Of a stretch of DNA of 64,000 nucleotides, positions 1 through 9,108 are shown one piece after another. The position numbers and the translations under genes were made by a program. Under the pieces are notes generated by a model that was not told where the DNA came from, made no database searches, and was given only the letters and a program-made list of their open reading frames with translations. Each line of letters starts with the position of its first letter. Positions within the stretch are counted from its first letter, which is position 1. Source of the DNA: Marinobacter zhejiangensis (GTDB taxonomy: Bacteria; Pseudomonadota; Gammaproteobacteria; Pseudomonadales; Oleiphilaceae); contig NZ_FOUE01000003.1 in assembly GCF_900114775.1 (NCBI RefSeq), positions 372,001-436,000 on the forward strand, in the 5' to 3' direction.

Positions 1-948
1 GAACCGGGAACCGTCGGCGATACGGGCGACTACCTCACGGACGTCATAGGGTTGCTTGGCGTCTGCTGGAACAACACCGAGCAATTCATCCGGCGAATGC
101 AGCGGCTCTTCCCAAGACAGCTCGCGGGTGGGCGGCAAGTGGTCGTTCCAGGGCAGTGCGGACAGCACATTGCGGGCATAGCGGATGCCGTCGGCATCGT
201 CTTCGGCCAGGTACTCTGCGGTGCCGGCCACCTGGGCGTGCATTTCGGCCCCACCCAGTTCCTCGTCGGTGGCAACCTCGCCGGTAGCGGCCTTCAGTAG
301 TGGCGGCCCCGCCAGGAACATCTTGGCTTTGTTGCGCACGGTAATCACGTAGTCCGACAAGCCGGGCTGGTACGCACCGCCGGCGGTAGCGTTGCCATGG
401 ACGACCGTGACCTGGGGGATACCGGCGGCAGACATTCTGGCCTGGTTGGCAAAGCCACGGGCACCGAGAACAAAAATGTCGGTGGCGTAGTTGAGGTTGG
501 CGCCTCCGCTTTCTGACAGTGACACCACCGGGAGTTTGTTCTCCATGGCGATCTGTTGCAGGCGAAGGGTCTTGTCCAGGCCGGCGGGGGTGATCGTGCC
601 CCCTTTGATGGCGCTGTTACTGGCAACAACGAGGCAACGAATGCCACTGACCATACCAATGCCGGCGATGATGCCGCCGCCGGCCATGGAGCCGTCCTTG
701 TCATCGTGCATCTTGTAGCCCGCCAGGGAACACAGCTCCAGAAACGGCGTGCCCTGATCCAGCAGACGGTTGATGCGGTCACGGGGGAGCAGTTTGCCTC
801 GCTGGGTAAACTTCTCCCGGGCCGACTCAGCCAGGTCGAGTACCTTCTGTTCCACGGTCCGCCAGGTCTGGATATGGCTCTCCATAACGTCTGCATTGGC
901 GCGGAACTCGTCGGATTGGGGGTTCAGTGTGCTTTCAAGAGTGTCCAT
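1..948 (-). CDS. atuC: Acyl-CoA carboxylase carboxyltransferase subunit, AtuC/LiuB type (3' end outside window)
   Basis: Biotin-dependent carboxyltransferase (beta) subunit that would move carboxyl from biotin to a branched acyl-CoA; geranyl-CoA (AtuC) or 3-methylcrotonyl-CoA (LiuB) are the likely substrates. The open frame runs off the left edge: 316 residues are visible of a family usually near 535-540. The N-terminus begins MDTLES, with GAGG about 9 nt upstream, 11 bp after the stop of the SDR gene, so the two are probably one transcript. The crotonase-like core shows SMAGGGIIAG, SESGGANLNYATD and GNATAGGAYQPG. I prefer AtuC over LiuB because the two upstream genes look like AtuB and AtuA. 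The residue that separates geranyl from methylcrotonyl specificity was not assigned. The biotin-carrying partner subunit is not in the window. Confidence 0.85.
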   Translation of the reverse strand, partial: MDTLESTLNPQSDEFRANADVMESHIQTWRTVEQKVLDLAESAREKFTQRGKLLPRDRINRLLDQGTPFLELCSLAGYKMHDDKDGSMAGGGIIAGIGMVSGIRCLVVASNSAIKGGTITPAGLDKTLRLQQIAMENKLPVVSLSESGGANLNYATDIFVLGARGFANQARMSAAGIPQVTVVHGNATAGGAYQPGLSDYVITVRNKAKMFLAGPPLLKAATGEVATDEELGGAEMHAQVAGTAEYLAEDDADGIRYARNVLSALPWNDHLPPTRELSWEEPLHSPDELLGVVPADAKQPYDVREVVARIADGSRF

Positions 949-959
949 CGTTCCGATCC

Positions 960-1826
960 TCAGTTGTCCTGGAGCACCTTGGGGGTGCTGCTGCGATGGA
1001 AACCGTCGTAGGGTTCGTTGTTCTTGGCGTTTGGCAGCGGCCAGATCGGTGAGTCCTGGGATGCCGCGCCATCAATACGCAGGGTGTCTCCGCTGATAAA
1101 GGCGGCACCGGGGCTGAGCAGGAAGCAAATGGCGGAGCTGACTTCAGCCTCAGTTCCCATAGCCTTACGGGGAATGTGGTTACCTAGGTTGCGAATCCAT
1201 TCCTTCATGGTCGCCGGGTAGTTGTCCATACCGCTGGAGGCAATCCAGCCGGGAGCGACGGCATTGACCCGCACGCCGGAGCAGCCCCATTCGTAGGCAG
1301 CGGTCTGGGTAAAATTGACCATGCCGGCGCGGGCAGCACCGGAATGGCCCATGCCGGGCATGCCGCCCCACATGTCAGCAACAATGTTGACGATGGCGCC
1401 ACCGGTCTTCGACAGGGCCTGGGTGTACGCTTCCCGAGCCATCAGGAAACCGCCGGTCAGGTTGGTCCGCACTACGGTCTCCCAGCCCTTCTGGTTGATG
1501 CCGGTCAGGGGCGAGGCGAACTGGCCGCCGGCGTTGTTGACCAGGCCGTGCAGCCCGCCGTGTTCCGCAATGATGGCCTTGATGGTGGCCTTAACCGCGT
1601 CTTCTTCCCGGATGTCACAGACATGGGCGCTGGCGACGCCGCCATCTTCGAGAATTTCTGCTTTGACCGCCTCGACTTTCTCTTGCTTACGGCCAACCAG
1701 GGCGACCTTGGCGCCAAGAGACGCGAGCTCGTGGGCTGTACAGCGGCCAATACCGGAGCCGCCGCCGGTGACGATAAAGACCTGGCCGTCGAACAGGCCG
1801 GGACGCAAAACAGACTGGTAGCTCAT
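960..1826 (-). CDS. atuB: SDR-family oxidoreductase, AtuB/PECR-like
   Basis: Short-chain dehydrogenase/reductase of 288 aa, cytosolic. The Rossmann fold is clear: TGGGSGIG at residues 20-27 and NNAG at 97-100. The usual catalytic YxxxK is absent. The equivalent stretch reads HSGAARAG at 161-168, so His replaces Tyr and Arg replaces Lys. This matches what I recall of peroxisomal trans-2-enoyl-CoA reductase (PECR) and suggests an enoyl-CoA or dienoyl-CoA substrate rather than an alcohol. Its ATG overlaps the stop of the atuA-like gene by 4 nt (ATGA), which implies translational coupling, and atuC follows 11 bp downstream. The place in the operon matches AtuB of acyclic terpene utilisation. The exact reaction is not settled for that family as far as I know. 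Confidence 0.8.
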   Translation of the reverse strand: MSYQSVLRPGLFDGQVFIVTGGGSGIGRCTAHELASLGAKVALVGRKQEKVEAVKAEILEDGGVASAHVCDIREEDAVKATIKAIIAEHGGLHGLVNNAGGQFASPLTGINQKGWETVVRTNLTGGFLMAREAYTQALSKTGGAIVNIVADMWGGMPGMGHSGAARAGMVNFTQTAAYEWGCSGVRVNAVAPGWIASSGMDNYPATMKEWIRNLGNHIPRKAMGTEAEVSSAICFLLSPGAAFISGDTLRIDGAASQDSPIWPLPNAKNNEPYDGFHRSSTPKVLQDN

Positions 1827-3640
1827 GAATCTTGTCCTTTATTGAGTACAGAGGAAGCCACGGGAATGGGCATTTCCAGGAGTTGTTGGGCGAAGGCCTT
1901 GCCTTGGGGGTCGATACGAAGGCTGGCAACGCCGCCGCCGCCAAGGCTGTGCTCCAGCAGGAAGTTGAAGCCGTGAATGCCCGGCAGCGACCAGCGGGTC
2001 ACCCGGCCAGTGTCAGGGTTTAGAGTGTGGGTCATCCACTGGGCAACCGCCGATTCACTCAGGGCGGCGGCCAGGTAGGGTTCGAATTCGGGCTGGCGGG
2101 CGATTACGCCAATGTTGCTATGGTCACCTTTGTCGCCACTGCGGGCCCAGGCCAGAGCGACCAGAGGAACCGTGGTGTCGGTTGCCGGTGTTTCGTCTCT
2201 GGCAGGTTCAGCAGCCAACAGGCCGGGGTTGAAGGCGCCGTTCGTCGCAACAGCGACCGGCTGGGCCTCGGCGCCGGTATCTACGGTAACCGTTACCTCG
2301 GTCTTGGGAACCAGGCAGGAGTACAGGCGAATCTTCGGCCAGACAGTTGGTCGACCGCCAACAATGCCGGTCAATCCCGGAGCCATCCCGGTGGCTGCCT
2401 GGGCGATCTCGCGGGAGAACAGTACCAGTGCCTCTTTCTTGGGATGGGCGACACTGATCTTGACCACCACTTCCCGGCACTCCCCGCCACGGCCATGAGG
2501 GCCATAGGTGGCTTCGGTTCCCAGCAGCTCAACGCTGGTTTCCGAGTAGGGCGGAATGTCCCGCTGCTCGAACATGCGGCCGGTTTTGTTAAGGATGGCA
2601 TTGGCGACCCGCTCGGCCTTTGCCTTGGCGTCTATGCCTGCGAGCAGGAACGTTACGGTGCACTTGAAGCCATCCGGCCAGGTGCCAGACACCTTGTAGC
2701 TATCGGTTGGCTGCTGGCCTCGTGCGCCTTTGACCAGCACCTGGTCGGGGCCCACCTGTTCCAATGTGACCTGGGTGAAATCGCAGGTCACATCTGGCAG
2801 CAGGTAAGCGCGTGGGTCGCCAATCTCATACACCAGCTGTTCTGCAACGGTGCCTCGGGTGACCTGGCCACCGGTGTGTTCCGGTTTGGTCATCACGAAA
2901 TCGCCTGACGCGCTGACCTCCGCAATCGGGAAGCCCATGTCCTCATACCCCTCAGACACGTCCTGCCAGTCCGTAAAGTTGCCCCCGGTACTTTGAGCGC
3001 CGCACTCCAGCAAGTGCCCGGCCAGGCTGCCCTGGGCCAGTCGGTCGTAATCGTCCCAGGCCCAACCGAATTCGTGCACCAAAGGGGCCAGTACCAGCGC
3101 GCTGTCCGCCACCCGGCCAGTGATGACAATGTCGGCACCCTGTTCCAGCGCCGCCACCAGACCGGGGGCGCCGAGATAGGCGTTCATGCTGACCATCATC
3201 GGCGGCATGGCGGCGCCGGTGCCCAGTTCAGTGACGCCGGACTCGGCCAGGGCTTTTTTCTTGGGAAGCAAATCATCCCCCAGAACGAGGGCAACCTTGA
3301 GATCCACGCCGGTTTTCTCACAGAGGGCCTGCAGTGCATCGCGGCAGGCGGCCGGGTTTACCCCGCCGGCGTTGCTCAGGACGCGAATGCCGTTGGCTTT
3401 GATGTCAGCCAGTAATGGGCCCATCACGGTTTTGACAAAGTCGGTGGCGTAGCCCGCGTCAGGGTCTTTCATCTTCTGACCGGCCATGATCGACATGGTG
3501 ATTTCAGCCAGGTAGTCGGCAACCAGGTAATCGAGGTTGCCTTTCTCAACCAGTTGGCGCGCAGCAGTTTCGGTGTCGCCCCAGAAAGCGGCGGAACAGC
3601 CAATGCGGATGGTGCGATTGTTCTGATCTTGGTTGGCCAT
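1823..3640 (-). CDS. atuA: Acyclic terpene utilisation protein AtuA (DUF1446) family
   Basis: A 605-aa cytosolic protein of the AtuA/DUF1446 family, whose biochemical role is not well defined. The N-terminal two thirds holds the conserved core ([15 protein letters not shown] near the start, then [15 protein letters not shown] and [20 protein letters not shown]). The C-terminal part ([16 protein letters not shown], then [15 protein letters not shown]) is the separate AtuA C-terminal domain. The open frame extends 45 codons further upstream, but I start at the ATG at 3640 because AGGACGAA lies just before it and homology begins there. It is the first gene of an operon with the SDR and the carboxyltransferase, and it is divergent from the TetR gene with an operator in between. 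Function is inferred from the atu gene order. Confidence 0.85.
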   Translation of the reverse strand: MANQDQNNRTIRIGCSAAFWGDTETAARQLVEKGNLDYLVADYLAEITMSIMAGQKMKDPDAGYATDFVKTVMGPLLADIKANGIRVLSNAGGVNPAACRDALQALCEKTGVDLKVALVLGDDLLPKKKALAESGVTELGTGAAMPPMMVSMNAYLGAPGLVAALEQGADIVITGRVADSALVLAPLVHEFGWAWDDYDRLAQGSLAGHLLECGAQSTGGNFTDWQDVSEGYEDMGFPIAEVSASGDFVMTKPEHTGGQVTRGTVAEQLVYEIGDPRAYLLPDVTCDFTQVTLEQVGPDQVLVKGARGQQPTDSYKVSGTWPDGFKCTVTFLLAGIDAKAKAERVANAILNKTGRMFEQRDIPPYSETSVELLGTEATYGPHGRGGECREVVVKISVAHPKKEALVLFSREIAQAATGMAPGLTGIVGGRPTVWPKIRLYSCLVPKTEVTVTVDTGAEAQPVAVATNGAFNPGLLAAEPARDETPATDTTVPLVALAWARSGDKGDHSNIGVIARQPEFEPYLAAALSESAVAQWMTHTLNPDTGRVTRWSLPGIHGFNFLLEHSLGGGGVASLRIDPQGKAFAQQLLEMPIPVASSVLNKGQDS

Positions 3641-3712
3641 GATTCGTCCTTTTAGTCCGGCCCGGTTGGGAGGCCTGGAAGCAGTCAGCTGTCGATAGGA
3701 TGAAACGACAAT

Positions 3713-3730
3713 ACCAAGCAAGCGCTTGGT
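3713..3730. promoter_or_regulatory. TetR-type palindromic operator between atuA and the regulator
   Basis: ACCAAGC and GCTTGGT form perfect 7-bp arms separated by AAGC. A nested 10-bp perfect palindrome, CAAGCGCTTG, sits at 3719-3728. The site lies 73 bp upstream of the atuA-like ATG and 62 bp upstream of the TetR start, the expected place for a shared autoregulatory operator. Palindromes of this form are common for TetR regulators of fatty-acid and terpene catabolism. The assignment to the adjacent regulator is inference. Confidence 0.7.
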
Positions 3731-3791
3731 TTGTAAATAGGGCCAAACAGGATAGAATGAGCCATTCGTTGCCAACCAACCGGAAAATCCC

Positions 3792-4406
3792 GTGAATCAA
3801 GAAGCCATTTTGAAGTCTCTTGTTGCCGATCAACTTGTTTCCGACCCTGCCAGTGCCCGTGGCCGCCTGTTAAAAGAAGCGGCTCGTCTGTTCCGCGACA
3901 AGGGCTACGAGCGAACCACTGTGCGTGACTTGGCGGCGGCAGTGGGTATCCAGTCAGGCAGTCTGTTTCATCATTTCCGTTCCAAGGAGAAAATCCTGGA
4001 GGCGGTGATGGTTGAGACAATTTTGCTGAACACCGCTTTGCTGAAGTCTGCCGTGGACGAGGCTGATAACAACGGAGACAAGCTTCGGGCATTGATTCGC
4101 AGCGAACTGGAGTCGGTTATCGGCCAAACCGGAGAGGCGATGGCCGTGCTGGTGTATGAGTGGCGGAGCCTGTCGGAGGAATCCCAGGAAAAGGTGCTGG
4201 CGCTTAGGGACATCTATGAGCAAGTCTGGCTGGATGTATTGGAGGCACTGAAAGCGGAGGGGGCGTTGTCTGCCAATCCGTTTATTGTCCGGCGGCTGCT
4301 TACCGGCGCCTTGAGCTGGACGGTGACTTGGTACAAGCCCGAAGGCGGCATGAATCTGTCGGCATTGACCGAGGAAGTCATGGCAACCCTGAGTTTGCAG
4401 GGGTAA
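3792..4406 (+). CDS. TetR/AcrR family regulator of the atu-like operon
   Basis: A 204-aa TetR-type repressor. The helix-turn-helix is at residues 20-70 ([21 protein letters not shown], then the recognition region [19 protein letters not shown]). The C-terminal two thirds is the variable ligand domain. The start is GTG at 3792 with only a weak purine-rich stretch before it; no upstream ATG fits. Divergent orientation and the palindrome at 3713-3730 suggest it represses the atuABC-like operon and itself, with an acyl-CoA or terpenoid intermediate as probable inducer. AtuR of Pseudomonas is the functional analogue, but orthology was not tested. Confidence 0.85.
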   Translation: MNQEAILKSLVADQLVSDPASARGRLLKEAARLFRDKGYERTTVRDLAAAVGIQSGSLFHHFRSKEKILEAVMVETILLNTALLKSAVDEADNNGDKLRALIRSELESVIGQTGEAMAVLVYEWRSLSEESQEKVLALRDIYEQVWLDVLEALKAEGALSANPFIVRRLLTGALSWTVTWYKPEGGMNLSALTEEVMATLSLQG

Positions 4407-4556
4407 GGCGGTTTCATTTTTTTGATACAAATGTGCCACCTGCAATGTTTTGTTAAGGCATTGAAAGGTAAGAGTTAAGTTGGTTTTTCCTGTGTGTCGT
4501 TACTGGGCCATTGGCCTAGTCGGCATGATTTTTTGGCACCAGAGCCATGTTTGTAT

Positions 4557-4572
4557 TGCGACGTTCGTCGCA
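4557..4572. repeat. Perfect 7-bp inverted repeat upstream of the TPAT-like operon
   Basis: TGCGACG and CGTCGCA are separated by two bases; the same sequence can fold as a 6-bp RNA stem with a GTTC tetraloop. It lies about 115 bp upstream of the lipoprotein gene at 4686, in an otherwise unremarkable 279-bp gap after the TetR gene. It could be an operator or a leader hairpin. No strong -10/-35 pair was found nearby. Confidence 0.4.
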
Positions 4573-4685
4573 TTCTTCACCCTGTAGAAAGTGAAACCGG
4601 AAGGCTGCCGGAAGCGTGTCATAACAGACGCGGTTCTGGAGTCAAATTCCGGAGTCAATAAAAACAAAATGTTACAGGGCGAATT

Positions 4686-5750
4686 ATGACTTCCTCTTCG
4701 TTCAATCCGAGAGAAATCCTGCACACTCTGAAAAGCAAGTTGCTCACCGTTCCTGCGCTGGCGCTGCTCGCTGGTTGTTCTGCCAACCCAATCTACACGA
4801 CGACAGGTGTTGTTCTTTCCAACTATTCGGAAGGCGAGGCAACCCCTTACGTTCTGCAAATGTCTGATACCAGCATGGCTTGCAGCCTTGGTGAAGGCAT
4901 TGATCCGTTGCTGTATTCGTTTTCCCGTGTCACTTCCGCTCCGGACTCCACCGGTGCGTTGCTCATGCTTTTGGCGGCCAACTGCAGTGAGCAGCGGGCT
5001 TGGGAGGCGGAGCTGAGCTACCTGCGTGCCGACTATCAGGGCAACGTACCTGCTGCCAAAGATGCCCGTGAGCGCATGAAGCGAATGAATGCGGAAATCG
5101 CCACGCGTCGCTATGAGGCCTTTCAGCGTGCCATGCGGGCGTATGACTACGATCCCAATGAGGCCAATCCGGAATGCCCGTTCCTGTATGAGGAGCAGGA
5201 TGAATTTACCTTCCTGATCGGTTTGGTGACCGGCATGCAGGCTATCGTCAATGACGCCAACTCGGGCTCGATGGCGGGGGTGCCCCGTAATATTGCCCCG
5301 CAGGCGGAACGCGCGGCCCAGTGCCTGGATAATGAAAAATGGGCTGGTCTGCCTAACGCCATCCGTGCCTTGGTCTGGCTGTTGATCCCCGATACCCAGC
5401 CTGCTTTGGCGCCAGATCCCTGGCGGGTGTTTGACGACAGCGCTCGTCTTGGAATTGAGAGCGGATTGCGCATCTCCATGGCTCTGCAGGCAGTAGCGGC
5501 AGAAACTTTTGGACGCCCTGATGTTTTGGAAGAGGTGCTCAAGCAATACACCGAATCTGAAGACTCTTTCACGGTGAATGACGATTATCGCCTGGTGGAC
5601 ACCGTTGCCGGTGAGGTTCTGTTGTTCTCATCGGACAAGTATTGGACCGAACACTATGGCTACCGTACGCCACAGCGCTATTTTGGCCTGCTCAGCGAAC
5701 AGCGGGCCGGTGAAGATACGCCGGTCATGAGCCTGGACGACCTGCTCTGA
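4686..5750 (+). CDS. Lipoprotein resembling the TRAP-transporter T-component (TatT-like)
   Basis: A 354-aa predicted lipoprotein. The hydrophobic stretch LLTVPALALLAGC places the lipobox cysteine at residue 31, after an N-terminal extension longer than usual. The mature protein is alpha-helical and Ala/Glu/Arg-rich. The segment after the lipobox (an LGEGIDPLLYSF-like run, then LLMLLAANCSEQRAW, then YEAFQRAMRAY) recalls the TatT/T-component pattern, in which a short helix is followed by a TPR-like bundle. This is a by-eye resemblance, not a demonstrated homology. It is the first of three same-strand genes: lipoprotein, binding protein, fused TRAP permease, which is the TatT-TatP-TatQM order of Treponema pallidum. 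The start is an ATG with a weak CAGGG before it. An unknown lipoprotein is the fallback call. Confidence 0.6.
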   Translation: MTSSSFNPREILHTLKSKLLTVPALALLAGCSANPIYTTTGVVLSNYSEGEATPYVLQMSDTSMACSLGEGIDPLLYSFSRVTSAPDSTGALLMLLAANCSEQRAWEAELSYLRADYQGNVPAAKDARERMKRMNAEIATRRYEAFQRAMRAYDYDPNEANPECPFLYEEQDEFTFLIGLVTGMQAIVNDANSGSMAGVPRNIAPQAERAAQCLDNEKWAGLPNAIRALVWLLIPDTQPALAPDPWRVFDDSARLGIESGLRISMALQAVAAETFGRPDVLEEVLKQYTESEDSFTVNDDYRLVDTVAGEVLLFSSDKYWTEHYGYRTPQRYFGLLSEQRAGEDTPVMSLDDLL

Positions 5751-5811
5751 AGCGTCGGCCCATTAAAAGATCCAGTGTAAACAAACATAAGAAATGACCC
5801 GGAGGTCTAGC

Positions 5812-6822
5812 ATGTTTCGTAAATCCCTTGCAGCGTTGACACTTTCCCTGGCCGCTCCCATGGTGGCTGCTGAGCCGGTAAAGATGTGTGTGTTTGATGT
5901 AATCGGTGCCAATGGCGATGTCTTCAATATGGTCAAAGACTACGCCTTGGAAATGAAGAACCATGGGGTGGACTTTGAGTTGCGCCCATACACCGATGAA
6001 GGTGTTGCGGTGGGTGACTTCAACTCGGGCCAGTGTGACGTGGTTGCTGCCACTGACCTTCGGACCCGTCCATTCAACCGCTTCACCGGCAGCATCAGTG
6101 CCGTTGGCGCAATCCCCACCTACGATGACCTGCGCACCCTGCTGGCGACCCTTGCCCAGGATCGCGCCGCGCCGCTCATGCGGGAAAACGGTTACGAGGT
6201 GCTGGGTATTGTCCCGGCCGGTGCCGGTTACCTGTTCGTCAACGACCGCTCCATCGACACCGCCGGTGAGCTGGCGGGCAAGCGAATGGCAACCCTGGAC
6301 TACCAGAAAGACGCCATCCACATGGTGAACTATGTGAAGGCGACCGTTGTTCCGTCTGACATCACCAACTTTGCCGGCAAGTTTAATAACGGCTCGGTTG
6401 ATACAGCCTATGCTCCGGCGTTCGCTTATGAGGCACTGGAGCTGTACAAGGGTATTGGTGAGTCCGGTGGCATTGTCGACTACCCGCTGGCCCAGCTGAC
6501 TATCCAGATCATTGCCAAGGATGATGTGTTTGACGATGCCACTGCGCAGGCGTCACGTCAGGTAGCCTGGGGCATGTTCGGTCAGGCGATGGACCTGATT
6601 GGGCGTCTGGAACAGGCTATCCCTGAGGAAAAGTGGATTCGTATCCCTGCCGCTGATGTTGAGGGTTACCAGGAGATGTTCCGCGAAAACCGTCTGCAGC
6701 TGCGTGATGGCACCGACGGTGCGGATCAGGTGTACAGCCCGAAGATGATGGGGCTGCTGGCAAACATTCGTTGCGCCAGCAATCCAGGCGCTTCCGAGTG
6801 TACCGCGACCAACCGCGAATAA
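5812..6822 (+). CDS. Periplasmic solute-binding protein of a TRAP-like transporter
   Basis: A 336-aa exported protein. The signal peptide MFRKSLAALTLSLAAPMVAA is followed by the mature start EPVKMCVFD. The start codon is the ATG at 5812, 5 nt after GGAGGT; an in-frame ATG 18 nt upstream lacks a site. The fold is that of a two-lobed binding protein: DVIGANGD near the mature start, GQCDVVAATDLRTRPFNRF, then FVNDRSIDTAGELAGKRMATLD and a central DTAYAPAFAYEAL segment. It matches a set annotated as putative solute-binding proteins beside TRAP permeases (DUF6091, from memory). It would deliver an unknown organic acid or lipid-like ligand to the permease 29 bp downstream. The gap after the lipoprotein gene is 61 bp. 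Confidence 0.8.
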   Translation: MFRKSLAALTLSLAAPMVAAEPVKMCVFDVIGANGDVFNMVKDYALEMKNHGVDFELRPYTDEGVAVGDFNSGQCDVVAATDLRTRPFNRFTGSISAVGAIPTYDDLRTLLATLAQDRAAPLMRENGYEVLGIVPAGAGYLFVNDRSIDTAGELAGKRMATLDYQKDAIHMVNYVKATVVPSDITNFAGKFNNGSVDTAYAPAFAYEALELYKGIGESGGIVDYPLAQLTIQIIAKDDVFDDATAQASRQVAWGMFGQAMDLIGRLEQAIPEEKWIRIPAADVEGYQEMFRENRLQLRDGTDGADQVYSPKMMGLLANIRCASNPGASECTATNRE

Positions 6823-6851
6823 CGCCCTAACCATCGCAAGGACTGACGATC

Positions 6852-8903
6852 ATGATTACCCGTGTGTTGTCGTCAGCCAGGACTGTCACTCTCTATCCCG
6901 TGCATCGTTTGCACGGGGTTGTCCTGCTGCTGCTTTTGATCTTTACACTGCTTCTCGGTATGGGGAACTCCCTGCACTCCAGGTTACTGTGGGTTGGGGA
7001 GCAAACCTGGCCAAACTACTATCTGCTGGACCCGGCCGCTGTCGCCCCCGACTGCGAACTGTCCATGGATGTAGAGGCTGAAGTCCAGCGTCGTCTGGCG
7101 GCTTACCAGCCCGACCCGGATGACCTGTTCAGTACTCCACCCAATCCGGAAGCCCTGCGTCAGTCCTTGCAGCGCAACCTCGCGATGTGCGAGCAAAAAT
7201 TCCAGGTCTTTGAAGAAAACCAGAAACATGCGACGCCCGCTCTGGCGGCCTTCAAGGCTGTCGAGCAAGGTTTCGCACGCTTCCTGCTCGATAACATTGA
7301 CCTGATGAAGTTCCTGTTCATGGGCATGTTTGCCATGGCCGCGGTGATCTCGGCCCTGGATGCGGACCATATCGCTTTGCGGTTGCCGCAGAATCGTTCG
7401 GAGTGGCGGTTGAGCCAGGGTGTGCAATTTACCGTCAATGGGCTAATGGTGCTGTCTTTGCAGTCCTATGTCGGAAAACTTGCCGTTGCACCGGATTCGG
7501 AAGACCTCATCTTTATGCAATCGGCCTGGACCTTTGTGTTCGCGCTGTTCATGGTCGTTAACGCCATTCGTTTCCTGTGGATTCCAGAGCGGGTCAAGGC
7601 GGGTGGCCTGAGAGCTTCGTCGCTGCTGGTCGTGCCGCTGTACTGCGTCATGGGCCTGATTGCGATGAGCTACTTCTATTTTGTGGATGGCTACAATTCA
7701 GGACTGGCCATCTATTTCGGCATGATGAGCAATCTGTCGTCCATGTTTATCAATATCGGTCTCTATGTACTGGTGGGGATGGCGCTGAAGCAGACACGGG
7801 TTCCCGAGCTGCTGATCAACGTTATCAAACCGTACCAGTTACCGGCACCGATGTTGGCGTCCGTGATGATCTTCGCGACGGCTTTCCCGACAGCGTTCAC
7901 CGGCGCGTCCGGTATTTTCATCCTGGCGGTTGGTGGGGTTGTGTACGATGAGCTGCGCCGGGCTGGCGCTGGGCGTCAGCTTTCCCTCGCTACCACGGCT
8001 ATGTCCGGAAGCTTGGGTGTGGTGCTCAATCCCTGCCTGCTGATCGTAGTGGTTGCGGCCCTGAACAAGGAAGTGACCACGTCTGAAATGTATAGCTGGG
8101 GCTTCTGGGTCTTCCTGATGTCGGCTGGGCTGTTCTCGTTCATCGTCTGCAAGACCGAAGGCAACTGGAAGCCTCGCCCGGTTCCAGGAGCATTCCGTGA
8201 ATCGGTCGCGCAGTTGAAGCCGCTGATTCCCTACGCACTGACTGCTGGTGGCGTGATCCTTGCCGTGTGGTTGATCCTGGGGCTGGGGTTCAACGAATAC
8301 AGCGCTCCGATGATTCTGCCGCTGGTTATGCTGGCGCTGGTTTTCCTGGATGCGGGCAAGGATAATCGGGACGAGGGTGTTTCACGCACCAAGGCGTTCT
8401 GGACCCGGAGTACCTCAGCAGCCAGTGACTCCGCTGTTCATATTGGCGCGCTGTTGGCCCTGATTGGTTTCTCCATCTGTCTGGGCGGGATTCTGGAACG
8501 GTCGGATATCGTCCACGCCATCTTCCCGGAAAGCCTGGATAGCCCGTGGCTGGCCATGCTGGTGGTGGTATTCATGCTGACCTTCATCGGTATGATCATG
8601 GATCCGTTCGGCGCCGTTATTCTGGTGTCGGCGACCATCGCCCAAGCGGCCATCGGAATGGGCATTGACCCGCTCCACTTCTGGATTGTGTGTCTGGTTG
8701 CCTTTGAGTTGGGCTACCTGTCACCGCCGGTGGCGCTGAACCATCTCCTGACCCGGCAGGTTGTGGGTGAGACGGAAGTGATGGCGGCGGAGCGTACGGG
8801 TTCGTTCTGGCACCGTTATGAGCGACTACTGCTGCCGCTGGTTGTTATGTCGACAACCCTGCTGCTGGTCGCCTTTGTACCGATGCTGTTCTACGCTCTG
8901 TAA
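6852..8903 (+). CDS. Fused TRAP transporter permease (small plus large subunit, QM-type)
   Basis: A 683-aa inner-membrane protein. After a first membrane span at about 20-40 comes a soluble loop of about 100 residues containing two cysteines. Four more hydrophobic segments follow in the DctQ-like part (to about residue 260), then a DctM-like large permease to the C-terminus. DctM features include FATAFPTAFTGASGIFILAVGG, LNPCLLIVVVAAL and GMIMDPFGAVILVSATIAQAAIGMGIDPLHFWIV. Large subunits alone are about 430 aa, so the length fits a Q-M fusion. Preceded by its binding protein and the T-like lipoprotein, and followed by an intrinsic terminator at 8923, it closes a three-gene operon. The substrate is unknown. 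Confidence 0.8.
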   Translation: MITRVLSSARTVTLYPVHRLHGVVLLLLLIFTLLLGMGNSLHSRLLWVGEQTWPNYYLLDPAAVAPDCELSMDVEAEVQRRLAAYQPDPDDLFSTPPNPEALRQSLQRNLAMCEQKFQVFEENQKHATPALAAFKAVEQGFARFLLDNIDLMKFLFMGMFAMAAVISALDADHIALRLPQNRSEWRLSQGVQFTVNGLMVLSLQSYVGKLAVAPDSEDLIFMQSAWTFVFALFMVVNAIRFLWIPERVKAGGLRASSLLVVPLYCVMGLIAMSYFYFVDGYNSGLAIYFGMMSNLSSMFINIGLYVLVGMALKQTRVPELLINVIKPYQLPAPMLASVMIFATAFPTAFTGASGIFILAVGGVVYDELRRAGAGRQLSLATTAMSGSLGVVLNPCLLIVVVAALNKEVTTSEMYSWGFWVFLMSAGLFSFIVCKTEGNWKPRPVPGAFRESVAQLKPLIPYALTAGGVILAVWLILGLGFNEYSAPMILPLVMLALVFLDAGKDNRDEGVSRTKAFWTRSTSAASDSAVHIGALLALIGFSICLGGILERSDIVHAIFPESLDSPWLAMLVVVFMLTFIGMIMDPFGAVILVSATIAQAAIGMGIDPLHFWIVCLVAFELGYLSPPVALNHLLTRQVVGETEVMAAERTGSFWHRYERLLLPLVVMSTTLLLVAFVPMLFYAL

Positions 8904-8922
8904 CCGAGTCATTACTAACCAG

Positions 8923-8959
8923 AACCGCCGCTAAGTGAGAACTTCCCGGCGGTTTTTTT
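8923..8959 (+). terminator. Intrinsic terminator after the TRAP-like operon
   Basis: The arms AACCGCCG (8923-8930) and CGGCGGTT (8947-8954) form an 8-bp stem with a 16-nt loop, followed by a run of T to 8959. It lies 19 bp past the permease stop. Confidence 0.85.
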
Positions 8960-9108
8960 ATCAGTAAACCCTGCTCCGGCGTGGTATAAACGCTATTCTT
9001 TTAACGAGCAGCGCCCCCATGATTCCATGGCGGGGCTGAGTGGGGCAGGCCGGCATGCCATGCCCGGCAGGCGTGTCCTGGATGTGAGCGTACAGGAAAG
9101 GCGAAGAC

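Noticed and set aside
4500..5546. A 348-codon open frame on the minus strand opposite the lipoprotein gene
   Set aside because: The plus-strand frame has a signal peptide and operon context; the minus frame has neither.
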